DNA of 64,000 nt, from the NCBI GenBank assembly GCA_044227095.1, contig JBGAFV010000001.1, positions 1,178,001 through 1,242,000 of the forward strand, in the 5' to 3' direction. Each line of letters opens with the position of its first letter. The stretch's first letter is position 1. Below the pieces are notes generated by a model. The model did not search any database, was not told the DNA's origin, and saw only the letters and a program-made list of their open reading frames with translations. The DNA comes from JACMLD01 sp044227095 (lineage in GTDB: Bacteria; Bacteroidota; Bacteroidia; Chitinophagales; Chitinophagaceae). Positions 51,581 to 60,931 of the stretch are shown in pieces. Made by a program: the position numbers and the translations under genes.

Positions 51581-52783
51581 ATGAAAACTCTTGTAACCCT
51601 TTTATCCATTATTCTTATTTCTGCTGCGGCTGAAGCACAGTTAATCAGCCGTTTTACCTGGGAAACAAACCCTGTTACCACAGCAGCTGCCGGTGTTAAC
51701 GCCATTTCTGCAAGCAATTATGCCACCGTTAGTACCGGAGGCGTAAATGGTACCAAAGGGCTTAACCCCGGAAACGGAAGCAATGATATAAACCTTGTGC
51801 TGGACGGTTCTAATTTTAATGTGCCGGCTCTGGATATTTCAGTTGATTTCAGGCGCGAAGAATCTCAGGCTTCTTTCTTTTACCGCGGCAACAATTTCAA
51901 TTTTGGAATGAACGGCGGTAATCTTGCAGCAAACTTCTATGTTACTAACGGTGCTTCTTATACAAACATCAGTTCCGGAAATGTGTATTCCGTTCCTGAT
52001 GATCACAGTTTTCACAATTATCATTTTAATTACGATAACAATACCGGTGTTGCCAAAATCTGGGTAGACAATGTTTTAAAATATACCTATACAGGAACTG
52101 CGGGAGCACCCCTGTACTGGACAGGCGCAGGTAATGTAACCATTGGTAAAGACATGGACGCAACAGGAAGAAACGTTGCAGTGCTTGATAACATGATATT
52201 GCAAATTCATGCTAACGCTTTGTTGCCATTAAAGCTGGTATCTTTTACTGCTGAAGCAAAAAATAATTATGCTGCTATCAACTGGTATACTGCTGAAGAA
52301 ATAAATGTTGCTTCATATAGTGTTGAACGTTCTTCTGATGGTGCAACTTTTTCAGCCTTTAAAACTGTAAACGCTTCAAACGGTTACAATACAAACAATC
52401 ATTACCAGGTTACAGACAGTCTTCCGTTTAGTACAACAACGTATTACCGCCTTAAAATGATAAATACAGACGGCACATTTACATATTCATCAGTTAAAAC
52501 AGTGTCTTTTGCAAGTGCATCTTCAACAGAAGTTTCTGCATTTCCAAATCCAACAACTGATTATGTAAACATTAAAATGAACAATGCAAAAGCAGGAAAG
52601 TATCGTTATACAGTTGCTGCTGTAACGGGTAGTGTAATTCTGTCAAACGATGTTTTGCTAAACAATGGTTTTAACCAGGTAAAAATTGATTTAACCAGAA
52701 CAACAGTAAAAGGTATATTGATAATACACGTTGCTAATATGCAGGACAATACTGCTGAAACGTTTACTATTGTAAAAAAATAA
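51581..52783 (+). CDS. Secreted protein with type IX secretion sorting domain
   Basis: A 400-residue exported protein. The signal peptide is LVTLLSIILISAAAEAQL. A LamG/concanavalin-like beta sandwich covers about 20-215 (VDFRREESQASFFYRGNNFN; IWVDNVLKYTYTGTAGAPLY). A fibronectin-like segment follows (LVSFTAEAKNNYAAINWYTA), and the C terminus is a T9SS type A sorting domain (SAFPNPTTDYVNIKMNNAKA, ending ETFTIVKK). The sorting domain sends the protein through the outer membrane by the Por system. Ligand unknown. Confidence 0.88.
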   Translation: MKTLVTLLSIILISAAAEAQLISRFTWETNPVTTAAAGVNAISASNYATVSTGGVNGTKGLNPGNGSNDINLVLDGSNFNVPALDISVDFRREESQASFFYRGNNFNFGMNGGNLAANFYVTNGASYTNISSGNVYSVPDDHSFHNYHFNYDNNTGVAKIWVDNVLKYTYTGTAGAPLYWTGAGNVTIGKDMDATGRNVAVLDNMILQIHANALLPLKLVSFTAEAKNNYAAINWYTAEEINVASYSVERSSDGATFSAFKTVNASNGYNTNNHYQVTDSLPFSTTTYYRLKMINTDGTFTYSSVKTVSFASASSTEVSAFPNPTTDYVNIKMNNAKAGKYRYTVAAVTGSVILSNDVLLNNGFNQVKIDLTRTTVKGILIIHVANMQDNTAETFTIVKK

Positions 52784-52790
52784 CTGGTAC

Positions 52791-53390
52791 TTATTTTACT
52801 TTTGTTCCTTTGGGCAACGGTTCAATTGGCAGAGCAGTAGTATCTGGCGGCGGCCTGCGGTTAATGTCTGCTTCTATTTTGTATAGTTCTTTCTGCAATA
52901 TGCGCACCAGTTCTTTTTCTAAAAGCCCTTTTGCATATACAGGTGAGCAAATTCCTTTTATTGAAAGCTTTCCATTGATAATTATATTGCCTACAAGCGC
53001 AGTGCTATCCATATCTGGCGCATTGGATGCTTTAATAATACTGAAAAAAGGAATGACACTATTAAACGTAGTTACTTTATAAAATGGAAATGATACTGCT
53101 GTAAAATCTAGGTTATGAAAAACTGCAACATTCACCATTATATAAGAATCGCTTTTTGGTCTTTTAGCAAGGCTGTCTGTACTTTTATAAATAGTATCGT
53201 ACAGTGGCGGCATGTTCAGCCTTAATTGTATAGCACTGTCGGAAAATACATTGCTGATTAAAAGCGAATCTCTTTTATAGTTTACTTCATACTTGCTAGT
53301 AATGCTATCCGAAGAAATATGAAAAGGCAGCACAAACAATGCATCGCCAATCAGAAATAAAGCAAGTATACTCCAGAGTGCTATTTTCAT
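52791..53390 (-). CDS. Hypothetical membrane-anchored protein (199 aa)
   Basis: An N-terminal hydrophobic segment (IALWSILALFLIGDALFVLP) anchors or exports the protein. The rest is beta-rich (LLISNVFSDSAIQLRLNMPP; GNIIINGKLSIKGICSPVYA) with a helical stretch (GLLEKELVRILQKELYKIEA) and a Pro-rich end. I do not recognise a family. It is separated from the M20 peptidase gene by 86 bp on the same strand and may follow it in an operon. Confidence 0.6.
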   Translation of the reverse strand: MKIALWSILALFLIGDALFVLPFHISSDSITSKYEVNYKRDSLLISNVFSDSAIQLRLNMPPLYDTIYKSTDSLAKRPKSDSYIMVNVAVFHNLDFTAVSFPFYKVTTFNSVIPFFSIIKASNAPDMDSTALVGNIIINGKLSIKGICSPVYAKGLLEKELVRILQKELYKIEADINRRPPPDTTALPIEPLPKGTKVK

Positions 53391-53476
53391 TGGCCAGCTT
53401 TAAAGTTTTAAAAAATTATTTTCAAGAAAGTTACTGAATTGTGGCTGTGGCACCATGCATTTTCAATGCAGTTATG

Positions 53477-54931
53477 TTACAGCGGTTTTCCACTTTCTTT
53501 AATGATGTTGCTGAAAAAATTAATGCTACGCTGAAAATCTTTAATCGGCAACATTTCGTCTATACCATGAAAACCCTTGCTATTGGTAAGCGGTGTAAAA
53601 TTTACAACACCGTCGCTAATGACCCTGTAATTGCGGGAGTCACTGGCGCCAAGCATTACATAAGGTACCGGTATTACATCATCTACGGACTGATAAATTG
53701 CCTCTTCCATTCTTTTAAACGCCTGCGAGCCCGTTGCTGTTAATGCAGATGGTTCTGTATTAAAATCTCCTTTTATTGTAATCTCCACCCTTTCATCACT
53801 AATAGCATTTTTTATAAACGAAAGCGTTTCTTTTGTTGTTTCGCCGGTAAGAATGCGGCAGTTTACTATTGCTTTTGCATTGGTAGGAATTACATTTTCC
53901 CTAATGCCACTTTCAAGTATGGTGGGTACTATGGTAGTCCGTTGCATTGCATCTCCTTCTGGCAATGTTGCCAATCGTTTTTGTACAGTAGACTTAAAAA
54001 GCCAAAGGTTGTTCAATGCCATTTTATTAAGAAAATCATCAGAGGTGCCGCTTACTCTTTCAAAATATTCTTTTAATGGTTCTGTAAGCTTTGGCGGCAT
54101 TTGTACTGCCCTTAGCTTATACAAAGCTTTTGCCAATATATCAATAGCTGTTTCTTTATCGGGTTTAGATGAATGGCCCCCGGGTTTTTGTACTGCCAGC
54201 TCAAATGTTACATAACCTTTTTCTCCTACACCAATCATTGCCACAGGCCTTTGCACATCCTTCATTTTGCCAGTAGTTATTTCGCCACCTTCGTCAATTA
54301 CCATATCAGCCCGTACATGTTTGTGTTGCAAATAATCAACAATTGCTATTGCGCCGGTTCCTGTAGACTCTTCATTATGTCCAAAGCATAACAAGATTGA
54401 ACGAACAGGTTTAAATCCTTTCTTCAATAAATTTTCTGTTGCTTCTAAAATTGATATTAGCGCTGCCTTGTCATCAACCGCACCTCTTCCCCATATAATA
54501 CTATCTTTTACTTCTCCGCCAAAGGGCTGCACTGTCCACAGTTTTACAGCAGAAGGCTCAACAGGTACTACATCGTAATGCGCCATTAGTATAATTGGCT
54601 GCAGTGTTGTATCGGAACCTTTCCATTCGTAAACGTAACTATAGTCTTTTATAATTGTTCTTGTAAGCTGCTGGTGAATGAGCGGGTAAGATTGTTCTAA
54701 AAAAATTTTGAACTGGTTAAAATGTATACTATCAATACGGGTTGTGTCTTCTGGTGAAACTGTAGCTATGCGGATTGCATTGCTCATATGTACAATGGCA
54801 GAATCTGGTAACGCTTCTGCTGCGGCAGCTTTGTGCACAGGCCAGGGTTTTGCACGCAATGTATTAAAGAGAAGTACGGCCAGTAATAATAAAACCATCA
54901 GCCCAAGAAAATAGAAAAACCTTTTTAGCAT
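53477..54931 (-). CDS. M20-family carboxypeptidase-like metallopeptidase, membrane-anchored
   Basis: A 484-residue zinc peptidase. The N terminus is one membrane helix (FYFLGLMVLLLLAVLLFNTL), so the enzyme faces the periplasm. Metal and catalytic motifs: IILMAHYDVVPVEPSAVKLW (His and Asp), WGRGAVDDKAALISILEATE, CFGHNEESTGTGAIAIVDYL and PYVMLGASDSRNYRVISDGV. This matches the M20A carboxypeptidase S group, which trims peptides or hydrolyses N-acyl amino acids. Confidence 0.9.
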   Translation of the reverse strand: MLKRFFYFLGLMVLLLLAVLLFNTLRAKPWPVHKAAAAEALPDSAIVHMSNAIRIATVSPEDTTRIDSIHFNQFKIFLEQSYPLIHQQLTRTIIKDYSYVYEWKGSDTTLQPIILMAHYDVVPVEPSAVKLWTVQPFGGEVKDSIIWGRGAVDDKAALISILEATENLLKKGFKPVRSILLCFGHNEESTGTGAIAIVDYLQHKHVRADMVIDEGGEITTGKMKDVQRPVAMIGVGEKGYVTFELAVQKPGGHSSKPDKETAIDILAKALYKLRAVQMPPKLTEPLKEYFERVSGTSDDFLNKMALNNLWLFKSTVQKRLATLPEGDAMQRTTIVPTILESGIRENVIPTNAKAIVNCRILTGETTKETLSFIKNAISDERVEITIKGDFNTEPSALTATGSQAFKRMEEAIYQSVDDVIPVPYVMLGASDSRNYRVISDGVVNFTPLTNSKGFHGIDEMLPIKDFQRSINFFSNIIKESGKPL

Positions 54932-55097
54932 TGTTGGTTATTGAAGTTACCGGAAGGTACACATTCAGCTTTTATATTCCATTTTAATTCTGCCTTTAGT
55001 ATTGTGCAATTATTGTGGTTTTTCTCTGCAGAATTGTAAAAATGGCAGTTTATGCACAGGGAATAGTTTTTGATGTAAAAAGGCAAACACTATTACT

Positions 55098-55793
55098 ATG
55101 ACATTTGGAATCATTGCAATCTCAATTGTATTTATGCTGATTGGCATGATTGTACAATTCAGGCTAAAAAGCAAATTTGCAGCTTACAATAAAGTGCCTA
55201 CATCTTCTGGTTTAAGTGGTAGCGAAATTGCCCGCAAAATGTTGCAGGATAATGGCATCTATGATGTACAGGTTGTTTCTACACCAGGTTCTTTAACAGA
55301 TCACTACGATCCTGGTTCAAAAACAGTTAACCTCAGCGAAGATGTTTACCAGGAAAGGACCGTAGCCGCGGCAGCTGTTGCTGCGCATGAATGCGGGCAC
55401 GCAGTACAGCATGCAACTGCTTATTCTATGCTACAGTTTCGCAGCAAGATGGTGCCGATAACAAATATTAGTACAAGGCTTTCGCAATGGATTATTATTG
55501 CCGGCCTTGGTGTATGGGGTTTTGGCGGCGGCAATCAAACTGTTTTGCTGATTGGAATTTTACTTTTTGCAGTAACAACATTGTTTACCGTTGTAACATT
55601 ACCAGTTGAGTTTGATGCTTCTGCAAGAGCATTAAAATGGTTAGAAAGCGCCAATATTACAAGGCCGGATGAACACGATAAAGCAAAAGATGCTTTAAAA
55701 TGGGCAGCGCTTACTTATGTTGTTGCTGCGCTTGCATCTATCGCTACGCTTGCGTATTACATTATGTTGTACAATGGAAGATCGAGAGATTAA
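55098..55793 (+). CDS. YugP-like zinc membrane peptidase
   Basis: A 231-residue membrane protein of the DUF/peptidase family PF04298 type. The HExxH site is AAHECGHAVQHATAY; a first membrane helix lies at the N terminus, and further helices follow (WIIIAGLGVWGFGGGNQTVL; VVAALASIATLAYYIMLYNG). The glutamate and second histidine suggest an intact active site. Substrate unknown. It ends at a terminator shared with the convergent cyanophycinase gene. Confidence 0.88.
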   Translation: MTFGIIAISIVFMLIGMIVQFRLKSKFAAYNKVPTSSGLSGSEIARKMLQDNGIYDVQVVSTPGSLTDHYDPGSKTVNLSEDVYQERTVAAAAVAAHECGHAVQHATAYSMLQFRSKMVPITNISTRLSQWIIIAGLGVWGFGGGNQTVLLIGILLFAVTTLFTVVTLPVEFDASARALKWLESANITRPDEHDKAKDALKWAALTYVVAALASIATLAYYIMLYNGRSRD

Positions 55794-55822
55794 CCCCTGG
55801 CCCCTGAAGGGGTTTAATTTTT
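55790..55822. terminator. Bidirectional terminator between convergent genes
   Basis: aacccct (55792-55798) pairs with aggggtt (55808-55814) with a T-run after it on the plus strand and an A-run before it on the other. It overlaps the TAA of the YugP-like gene and serves both genes. Confidence 0.75.
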
Positions 55823-56659
55823 AATCTTAAATTTTTCACCCGCTACATACACAGCTAATTGAACAGATGACGCAGCAAAAGATTGAATGGCGTTTGTATG
55901 TACTTGCTTTGGGTTTGAAAAAACAATAACCTGGCTTTCTCCTGCTACTGTAGCCCATCCATTGTCTACAATAATTGCGGTTGATTCATTTATGCCGATG
56001 CAATTAAAGTTGGGGTGTTCCATTATAGCAGAGAGCATTCGGTTGTACCTGCTGCGCACAACAAAATGCTGATCAATAATAACAGAATCAAGCAAGCCAA
56101 GTCCTTCTTTTAGTTCCAGGTTTCCTTTGCTTAGTCTTTTAAAAGTAGAAGACAATACTGTATCCATTAATGCATTTCCGGTAATCATAGATTCACTCAT
56201 TACAGATGCGCCAGCGCTGGTGCCTGCTATTAGCGCACCATTGTTTCTTGCAGTATTAATTGCCTGCTTAACAGAAGTGTTTTTTATGATGCGCATAAAA
56301 CGTTCCTGGTCTCCCCCACCTAAGAAAATGATTTTTGCTTTTTGCAGTGCTGCTATTTTTTGTGCATCATAAGCAGCAGCTGAATCAAACTTAAGGCAAT
56401 CTTCTCCCGTTAATTTTTTAAAATCATCATTCATCCATATGTAGGCACTGTCGCCATAACCACTGGCCAGTGTTACCGCCGCAATCACATCACCTTTCTT
56501 CCAATTACCGGTGTTTAATATTTGCATGCGAAAAGAATCGCTAATATTTCCGCCGCCAATAATAAACAGTTTGCCTTTGTGTGTTACAGGTTTTTTGTTT
56601 TGTGCCCCTGCAGTAAATAATAGCAGCAATGCTGAGAGTAAAGAAAAAAGTTTTCTCAT
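55814..56659 (-). CDS. Exported cyanophycinase-like S51 peptidase
   Basis: A 281-residue protein with signal peptide (FSLLSALLLLFTAGAQNKKP). The S51 features are GKLFIIGGGNISDSFRMQIL, IIFLGGGDQERFMRIIKNTS and the nucleophile elbow NGALIAGTSAGASVMSESMI, followed by LGLLDSVIIDQHFVVRSRYN. Cyanophycinases release dipeptides from cyanophycin (multi-L-arginyl-poly-aspartate). The exported form may digest external polymers. The starting Met is taken as MRKLFS (56659), two codons inside a longer form. Confidence 0.88.
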   Translation of the reverse strand: MRKLFSLLSALLLLFTAGAQNKKPVTHKGKLFIIGGGNISDSFRMQILNTGNWKKGDVIAAVTLASGYGDSAYIWMNDDFKKLTGEDCLKFDSAAAYDAQKIAALQKAKIIFLGGGDQERFMRIIKNTSVKQAINTARNNGALIAGTSAGASVMSESMITGNALMDTVLSSTFKRLSKGNLELKEGLGLLDSVIIDQHFVVRSRYNRMLSAIMEHPNFNCIGINESTAIIVDNGWATVAGESQVIVFSNPKQVHTNAIQSFAASSVQLAVYVAGEKFKIKN

Positions 56660-56726
56660 AAACAAGAAGATGTTTGCGGTATAAATATAATCTCAAGTTA
56701 CGGGTGTGTGTCAACATTTTTTTCGC

Positions 56727-56734
56727 TATCTTTT
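56727..56734 (+). promoter_or_regulatory. Candidate -7 box of the class V aminotransferase gene
   Basis: TATCTTTT differs from TAnnTTTG at the last base; it lies 30 bp before the ATG at 56765. No clear -33 element. Confidence 0.3.
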
Positions 56735-56764
56735 CTTAATAACACCGCCAATACAATTAACAAT

Positions 56765-58030
56765 ATGAATAAAAGAGTTTTTTTGAAAAGCCTTGCCATG
56801 GCTGGTTTGGCAACGCCGCTTTCCGGCAAAGCCATGGAAAAATGGATAAACAAGTTTGATGCTTTTAGCGCAACTGAATTGGCAGATAACGAAGATTTCT
56901 GGCAAGGCATTCGCGGTGGCTTTAAACTAAAGCCGGATTATATTAACCTGGAAAATGGTTATTATAATTTTTTGCCGGAATCTACTCTTGAAAGTTTTAT
57001 AAGCCATGTGCGTGAAGTAAACTACCAGGGTTCTTATTATATGCGCACCGTTCAGTTCGATAATAAAAAACGTATAGCTGCAAAACTTGCTGCTGTAGCA
57101 GGTTGCAGCCCGGAAGAACTGGTGATTACACGCAATACAACAGAATCGCTTGACATGATTATTGGTGGTTTTCACTGGCAGGCTGGTGATGAAGCTGTAA
57201 TGGCAGAACAAGATTATGGCTCAATGCTGGAGATGTTTAAACTGGTAGCTAAAAAACATGGCGTAGTAAATAAAATTGTTTCAGTTCCAAATCACCCTGC
57301 TTCTGATGATGAAATTGTAACCTTGTATGCAAATGCGATAACGCCTAAAACAAAATTGCTGATGGTTTCGCATATGATCAATATAACTGGTCATATTCTG
57401 CCTGTTCAAAAGATCTGCGATATGGCACATAGCAAAGGTGTTGATGTAATGGTAGATGGTGCGCATGCGTTTGCGCAGTTTCGTTTTGCTATAAATGATT
57501 TGCATTGCGATTATTATGGCGCCAGCCTGCACAAATGGTTAAGCACGCCGCTTGGCGCAGGTATACTTTACGTTAAAAAAGGAAAGGCGGAAAAAATATG
57601 GCCTTTGCTTGCTGAAGGTGATAAAGACGATAACGATATAACGCGGCTAAACCATATTGGTACGCATCCTGTACACACAGATCTTGCTATTGAAGATGCG
57701 CTTGATTATTATGCTAAACTTGGTGCAGAAAAAAAAGAAGCAAGGCTGCGTTTTCTGCAAAAATACTGGACCGATAAGGTGCGCAATATTCCCAATGTGG
57801 TTGTAAACACACCTGTAGACCCCGTTCGTTCTTGTGGTATTGCCAATGTTGGTATTAAAGGAATGAAACCAGCGCTACTTGCGGAAACGCTTTTGAAGAA
57901 ATACAAAATTTATACAGTAGCTATAGATGGCGCAAATGTGCATGGCTGCAGAATTACGCCCAACCTTTACATTATGCCAAAAGATTTGGATGTGCTGGTA
58001 AATGCTTTGACAGAATTGGCGAAAACATAG
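56765..58030 (+). CDS. Exported aminotransferase class V family protein
   Basis: A 421-residue PLP enzyme. The N terminus MNKRVFLKSLAMAGLATPLS carries a Tat-like KRxFLK signal. The fold is that of isopenicillin N epimerase/cysteine desulfurase-like enzymes: ITRNTTESLDMIIGGFHWQA, VMVDGAHAFAQFRFAI and the PLP lysine in YGASLHKWLSTPLGAGILYV. The start at 56765 follows the signal; an earlier in-frame ATG at 56708 lies upstream of the -7 box. PLP enzymes are rare in the periplasm; see findings. Confidence 0.85.
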   Translation: MNKRVFLKSLAMAGLATPLSGKAMEKWINKFDAFSATELADNEDFWQGIRGGFKLKPDYINLENGYYNFLPESTLESFISHVREVNYQGSYYMRTVQFDNKKRIAAKLAAVAGCSPEELVITRNTTESLDMIIGGFHWQAGDEAVMAEQDYGSMLEMFKLVAKKHGVVNKIVSVPNHPASDDEIVTLYANAITPKTKLLMVSHMINITGHILPVQKICDMAHSKGVDVMVDGAHAFAQFRFAINDLHCDYYGASLHKWLSTPLGAGILYVKKGKAEKIWPLLAEGDKDDNDITRLNHIGTHPVHTDLAIEDALDYYAKLGAEKKEARLRFLQKYWTDKVRNIPNVVVNTPVDPVRSCGIANVGIKGMKPALLAETLLKKYKIYTVAIDGANVHGCRITPNLYIMPKDLDVLVNALTELAKT

Positions 58031-58045
58031 ACACAGAATGTTTTA

Positions 58046-58475
58046 CCACAGAGGCACGGGATGCTTCGTCGAAACAGCTAACAGCTTGTAGCTTTTCTTT
58101 ACCACGGAGACACGGGTAGCACAGAGAAGCACAGGGTCATTTACATTATAGTGAAGATGCAGCGTTTAATTGAACAAACTTTCATGGCCAAAGCCATTAA
58201 GGCGACAACACGGAGTGTTTCTTCGAAACGGCAGAGCTTGCAGCTAATAGCTAACAGCTTGCAGCTTTTCTTTACCACGGAGACACGGATAACACAGAGA
58301 AACACAGGGTTATTTACATTATAGTGAAGATGCAGCGTTTAATTGAACAAACTTTCATGGCCAAAGCCATTAAGGCGACAACACGGAGTGTTTCTTCGAA
58401 ACGGCAGAGCTTGCAGCTAATAGCTTGCAGCTAGTGGCTTACGGCTTGTAGCTAGTAGCTTACGGCTAACGGCTA
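58046..58475. repeat. Tandemly duplicated repeat spacer
   Basis: The 450-bp spacer 58031-58480 holds no gene. A 162-bp unit at 58091-58252 is repeated at 58264-58425 (period 173 bp) with only a few differences. Each unit carries one CCACGGAG-type core (58102-58136 and 58275-58309), and AGCTTGTAGC-type words lie between and after them; a partial core starts at 58046. The two repeat families known elsewhere in the window meet here. Confidence 0.88.
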
Positions 58476-58480
58476 GGAAT

Positions 58481-59476
58481 CTACTTCTGCAATACCATTA
58501 CTTCATTCATTATAAGAGTGCTGCCGCCGTTGGTTTCTATATTGTATACTTTCTGAATACCGCCGGCTTGTTCTGTTTTACTCCAAACAATATATTTTTC
58601 ATATTTGCCGGTTTGTTTGTTAAGGCATAATATTTCATCGCCTTCTTTTACAGCGCCAATTTTTGTTGTACCATTTTCAGTTACAACAGGATGATTGGGT
58701 GTGGCATTTAATTCTTTTGCTGATAGTTTTACTTCTGTAGCGTTTACAGATCTTTTTTCATTGGCACTAAGCAAAACTAAACGTGTAATAGCGTAATTTT
58801 TTTCTTCGTGTGCTACCAGTGCTGTTACGGCTGCTGTAGTTGCCTTTTCAGTTTTTGGATCAACGGTTATAATGCGATCGCCTTTTTTAATTTCGCTTAA
58901 TACTTTTTTGCTGCCATCCCACATGGTTACTTCTGCATCTCCGGGAAAACATATATCTGTACCATATGTGCCCGCTTCTCTCGAAATATCTTTTCCCTGG
59001 TTTGCAGATTTGTACAATTGATAACCAAACTCACGGGACAATACGTAAGAAAGCTTCAAAACAAAATTGGGTTCTATTTTATCTATAGCATGAATGTCTT
59101 CAAAATATTTCTCCCACACTTTAGCGTCTGCCCTAAAGTTGGGGAGACAGGCCTGGTAAAGCGTTCCTTTTTCATTGGTATAATAAAGCATTGTGCCCAA
59201 CTCCTGTTTTCCTTCGCGTAGCAGGAAACGGTAGATGTCTACACGCTTTTTTAATCCATCATCTCCGGTTATAAAATACGGTTTGCGGTTTTCATACCGA
59301 TCGAGTACATAAGTATTTTCAAATTTTATGTAGGTATCATTGTCCAGATCTTTTACTTTAAAGGTTTTTGCCTTTTCGTATTCTGCCATTGTAAACACAT
59401 GTACTTTGGCCGTATCTTCTGCTTTAATTGTAAACTGAATGGAAAAAAGAAAAAGAGCAAGGAAAATTTTTTTCAT
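58481..59476 (-). CDS. Secreted protein with C-terminal Hint domain
   Basis: A 331-residue exported protein. After the signal peptide (FLALFLFSIQFTIKAEDTAK) comes an N-terminal domain of about 165 residues that I do not recognise. From about 190 a Hint (hedgehog/intein) domain runs to the end: the nucleophilic Cys in TDICFPGDAEVTMWDG, the block B-like ATPNHPVVTENG and a final GSTLIMNEVMVLQK. No C-extein is left. Hint domains cleave or ligate at their N-terminal Cys, so the protein may self-process after export. Confidence 0.83.
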   Translation of the reverse strand: MKKIFLALFLFSIQFTIKAEDTAKVHVFTMAEYEKAKTFKVKDLDNDTYIKFENTYVLDRYENRKPYFITGDDGLKKRVDIYRFLLREGKQELGTMLYYTNEKGTLYQACLPNFRADAKVWEKYFEDIHAIDKIEPNFVLKLSYVLSREFGYQLYKSANQGKDISREAGTYGTDICFPGDAEVTMWDGSKKVLSEIKKGDRIITVDPKTEKATTAAVTALVAHEEKNYAITRLVLLSANEKRSVNATEVKLSAKELNATPNHPVVTENGTTKIGAVKEGDEILCLNKQTGKYEKYIVWSKTEQAGGIQKVYNIETNGGSTLIMNEVMVLQK

Positions 59477-59721
59477 TTTAATTGTTATTGATTGTGGTTT
59501 TTAAGTTTCTTTTCTTTTTAAAAGATCCTCTTTGATACAGGAGTTGAACGGAGCGTCGCAACTACTGATCCATCTATGTTGCATTGCTGGTTAAAAAAAG
59601 TATTGAGATATTTGGTCGCACAGAGATAACAGGGCTACGGAGGGATATTTATAGAAAAATTAAGCCATTGCAACATCTATCTTCTCACCCTATACCTTAT
59701 GCCCCATACCTTAAACCTTTC

Positions 59722-60888
59722 TCACGATATTTCTTTAAACGCTGCAGCAAACGCTTCCATTTCATCCATTCTGCCAATGCTAATGCGGCACCATTCCATT
59801 TTATTAAATTTCCAGGAGCGGATACCTACGCCGCGTTTGCCCATTTCGCTTACAAATTTTATACTGTCCATCTTTAGCGGAAACAAAACAAAATTGGTAT
59901 AAGAAGGAATATAATCGTATCCTTCTTTTTTAAGTGTATCGTATAAAAACTGTTTGGATGCAATTGTTTTTTGCAAAGCTTCCTTTAAAAAATCTTTATC
60001 CTGGTAGCTTGCATATGCTGCGTGCAATGAAGTAGCAGTAATGGATGCAAAGCCGGTTGTGTACATAGACAGTTTCTTAATCATTTCTGGTTGCGCAAAT
60101 GCATAGCCTACACGCAAACCCGCAAAGCCATGCAGTTTTGAAAATGTTCTTGCCACAATAATGTTCTTGCCATTTTTAATGGCGCTAATCATGGTGTTTG
60201 CTTTAGGATCGTCGAGGTAATCAATATAAGCTTCATCAACAAACACCGGAACTTTTGCAGAAACCCTGTCTACAAATGCTTTTAATTTTTCTATATCAAG
60301 CACAGTTGCGGTTGGGTTATTAGGATTGCAAACATATACGAGTGCCGTATTACCATCAACTGCTTTTTCCATTGCATCGAGATCAAGCTTATATTCACTT
60401 GTAAGCGGAATTTTTTTCCAGGTTACATTAAAGTCCTCTGCTTTAGAAGGAAGATCTTCATAAGTTGGATCTCCGGTAACAATATTGCCCCCGGCTTTTT
60501 GACTGAACAGAATTGCTGCGGCCAATAATATTTCTGATGAACCTGCGCCCATAATAAGATTGTCTTGCTTCAATCCCTCTGTTACACAAATCTTATCCAT
60601 AAATTCTCTTGCAAACATAAACGGATACTGATAGCTCTGGGCCATGGCATCTTGTATTGCCTGTTTTGCTTTTGGCGAAGGACCAAAAGGATTTTCATTG
60701 GCAAACAACCTTGCTTTTAATTCTACCGGTGCACCGGTTATTGCTTGTATATCGGAGGTAAAGTCATAGCGGCATGTATTTACAGGTACTGCCGAAAGTT
60801 TATTGAATAATGATGGTGCTATTGATAAACCACCAGCCATTAGCAACCCTTTCTTTAGCAAATTGCGGCGATCGATTGTGTGTGACAT
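59722..60888 (-). CDS. Tat-exported class I/II aminotransferase (HisC-like)
   Basis: A 388-residue PLP enzyme. The N terminus DRRNLLKKGLLMAGGLSIAP is a Tat signal (RRxLLKK). The body resembles histidinol-phosphate aminotransferases: NENPFGPSPKAKQAI, the substrate-binding VYVCNPNNPTATVL and the PLP lysine in ARTFSKLHGFAGLRVGYA. As it is exported, it is unlikely to serve histidine synthesis. It follows the FAD oxidase gene by 43 bp on the same strand, so both probably act on the same amine or amino acid. Confidence 0.87.
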   Translation of the reverse strand: MSHTIDRRNLLKKGLLMAGGLSIAPSLFNKLSAVPVNTCRYDFTSDIQAITGAPVELKARLFANENPFGPSPKAKQAIQDAMAQSYQYPFMFAREFMDKICVTEGLKQDNLIMGAGSSEILLAAAILFSQKAGGNIVTGDPTYEDLPSKAEDFNVTWKKIPLTSEYKLDLDAMEKAVDGNTALVYVCNPNNPTATVLDIEKLKAFVDRVSAKVPVFVDEAYIDYLDDPKANTMISAIKNGKNIIVARTFSKLHGFAGLRVGYAFAQPEMIKKLSMYTTGFASITATSLHAAYASYQDKDFLKEALQKTIASKQFLYDTLKKEGYDYIPSYTNFVLFPLKMDSIKFVSEMGKRGVGIRSWKFNKMEWCRISIGRMDEMEAFAAAFKEIS

Positions 60889-60931
60889 AAAATATAGTTT
60901 TGGTTTTTAATAATTTTTATGCTGCATTAGA

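Noticed and set aside
58091..58425. Tandem repeats considered as a CRISPR array
   Set aside because: There are only two units of 162 bp with no short repeat/spacer alternation and no cas genes.
59722..60888. HisC for histidine synthesis
   Set aside because: The Tat signal and the lack of any his genes nearby make a biosynthetic role unlikely.
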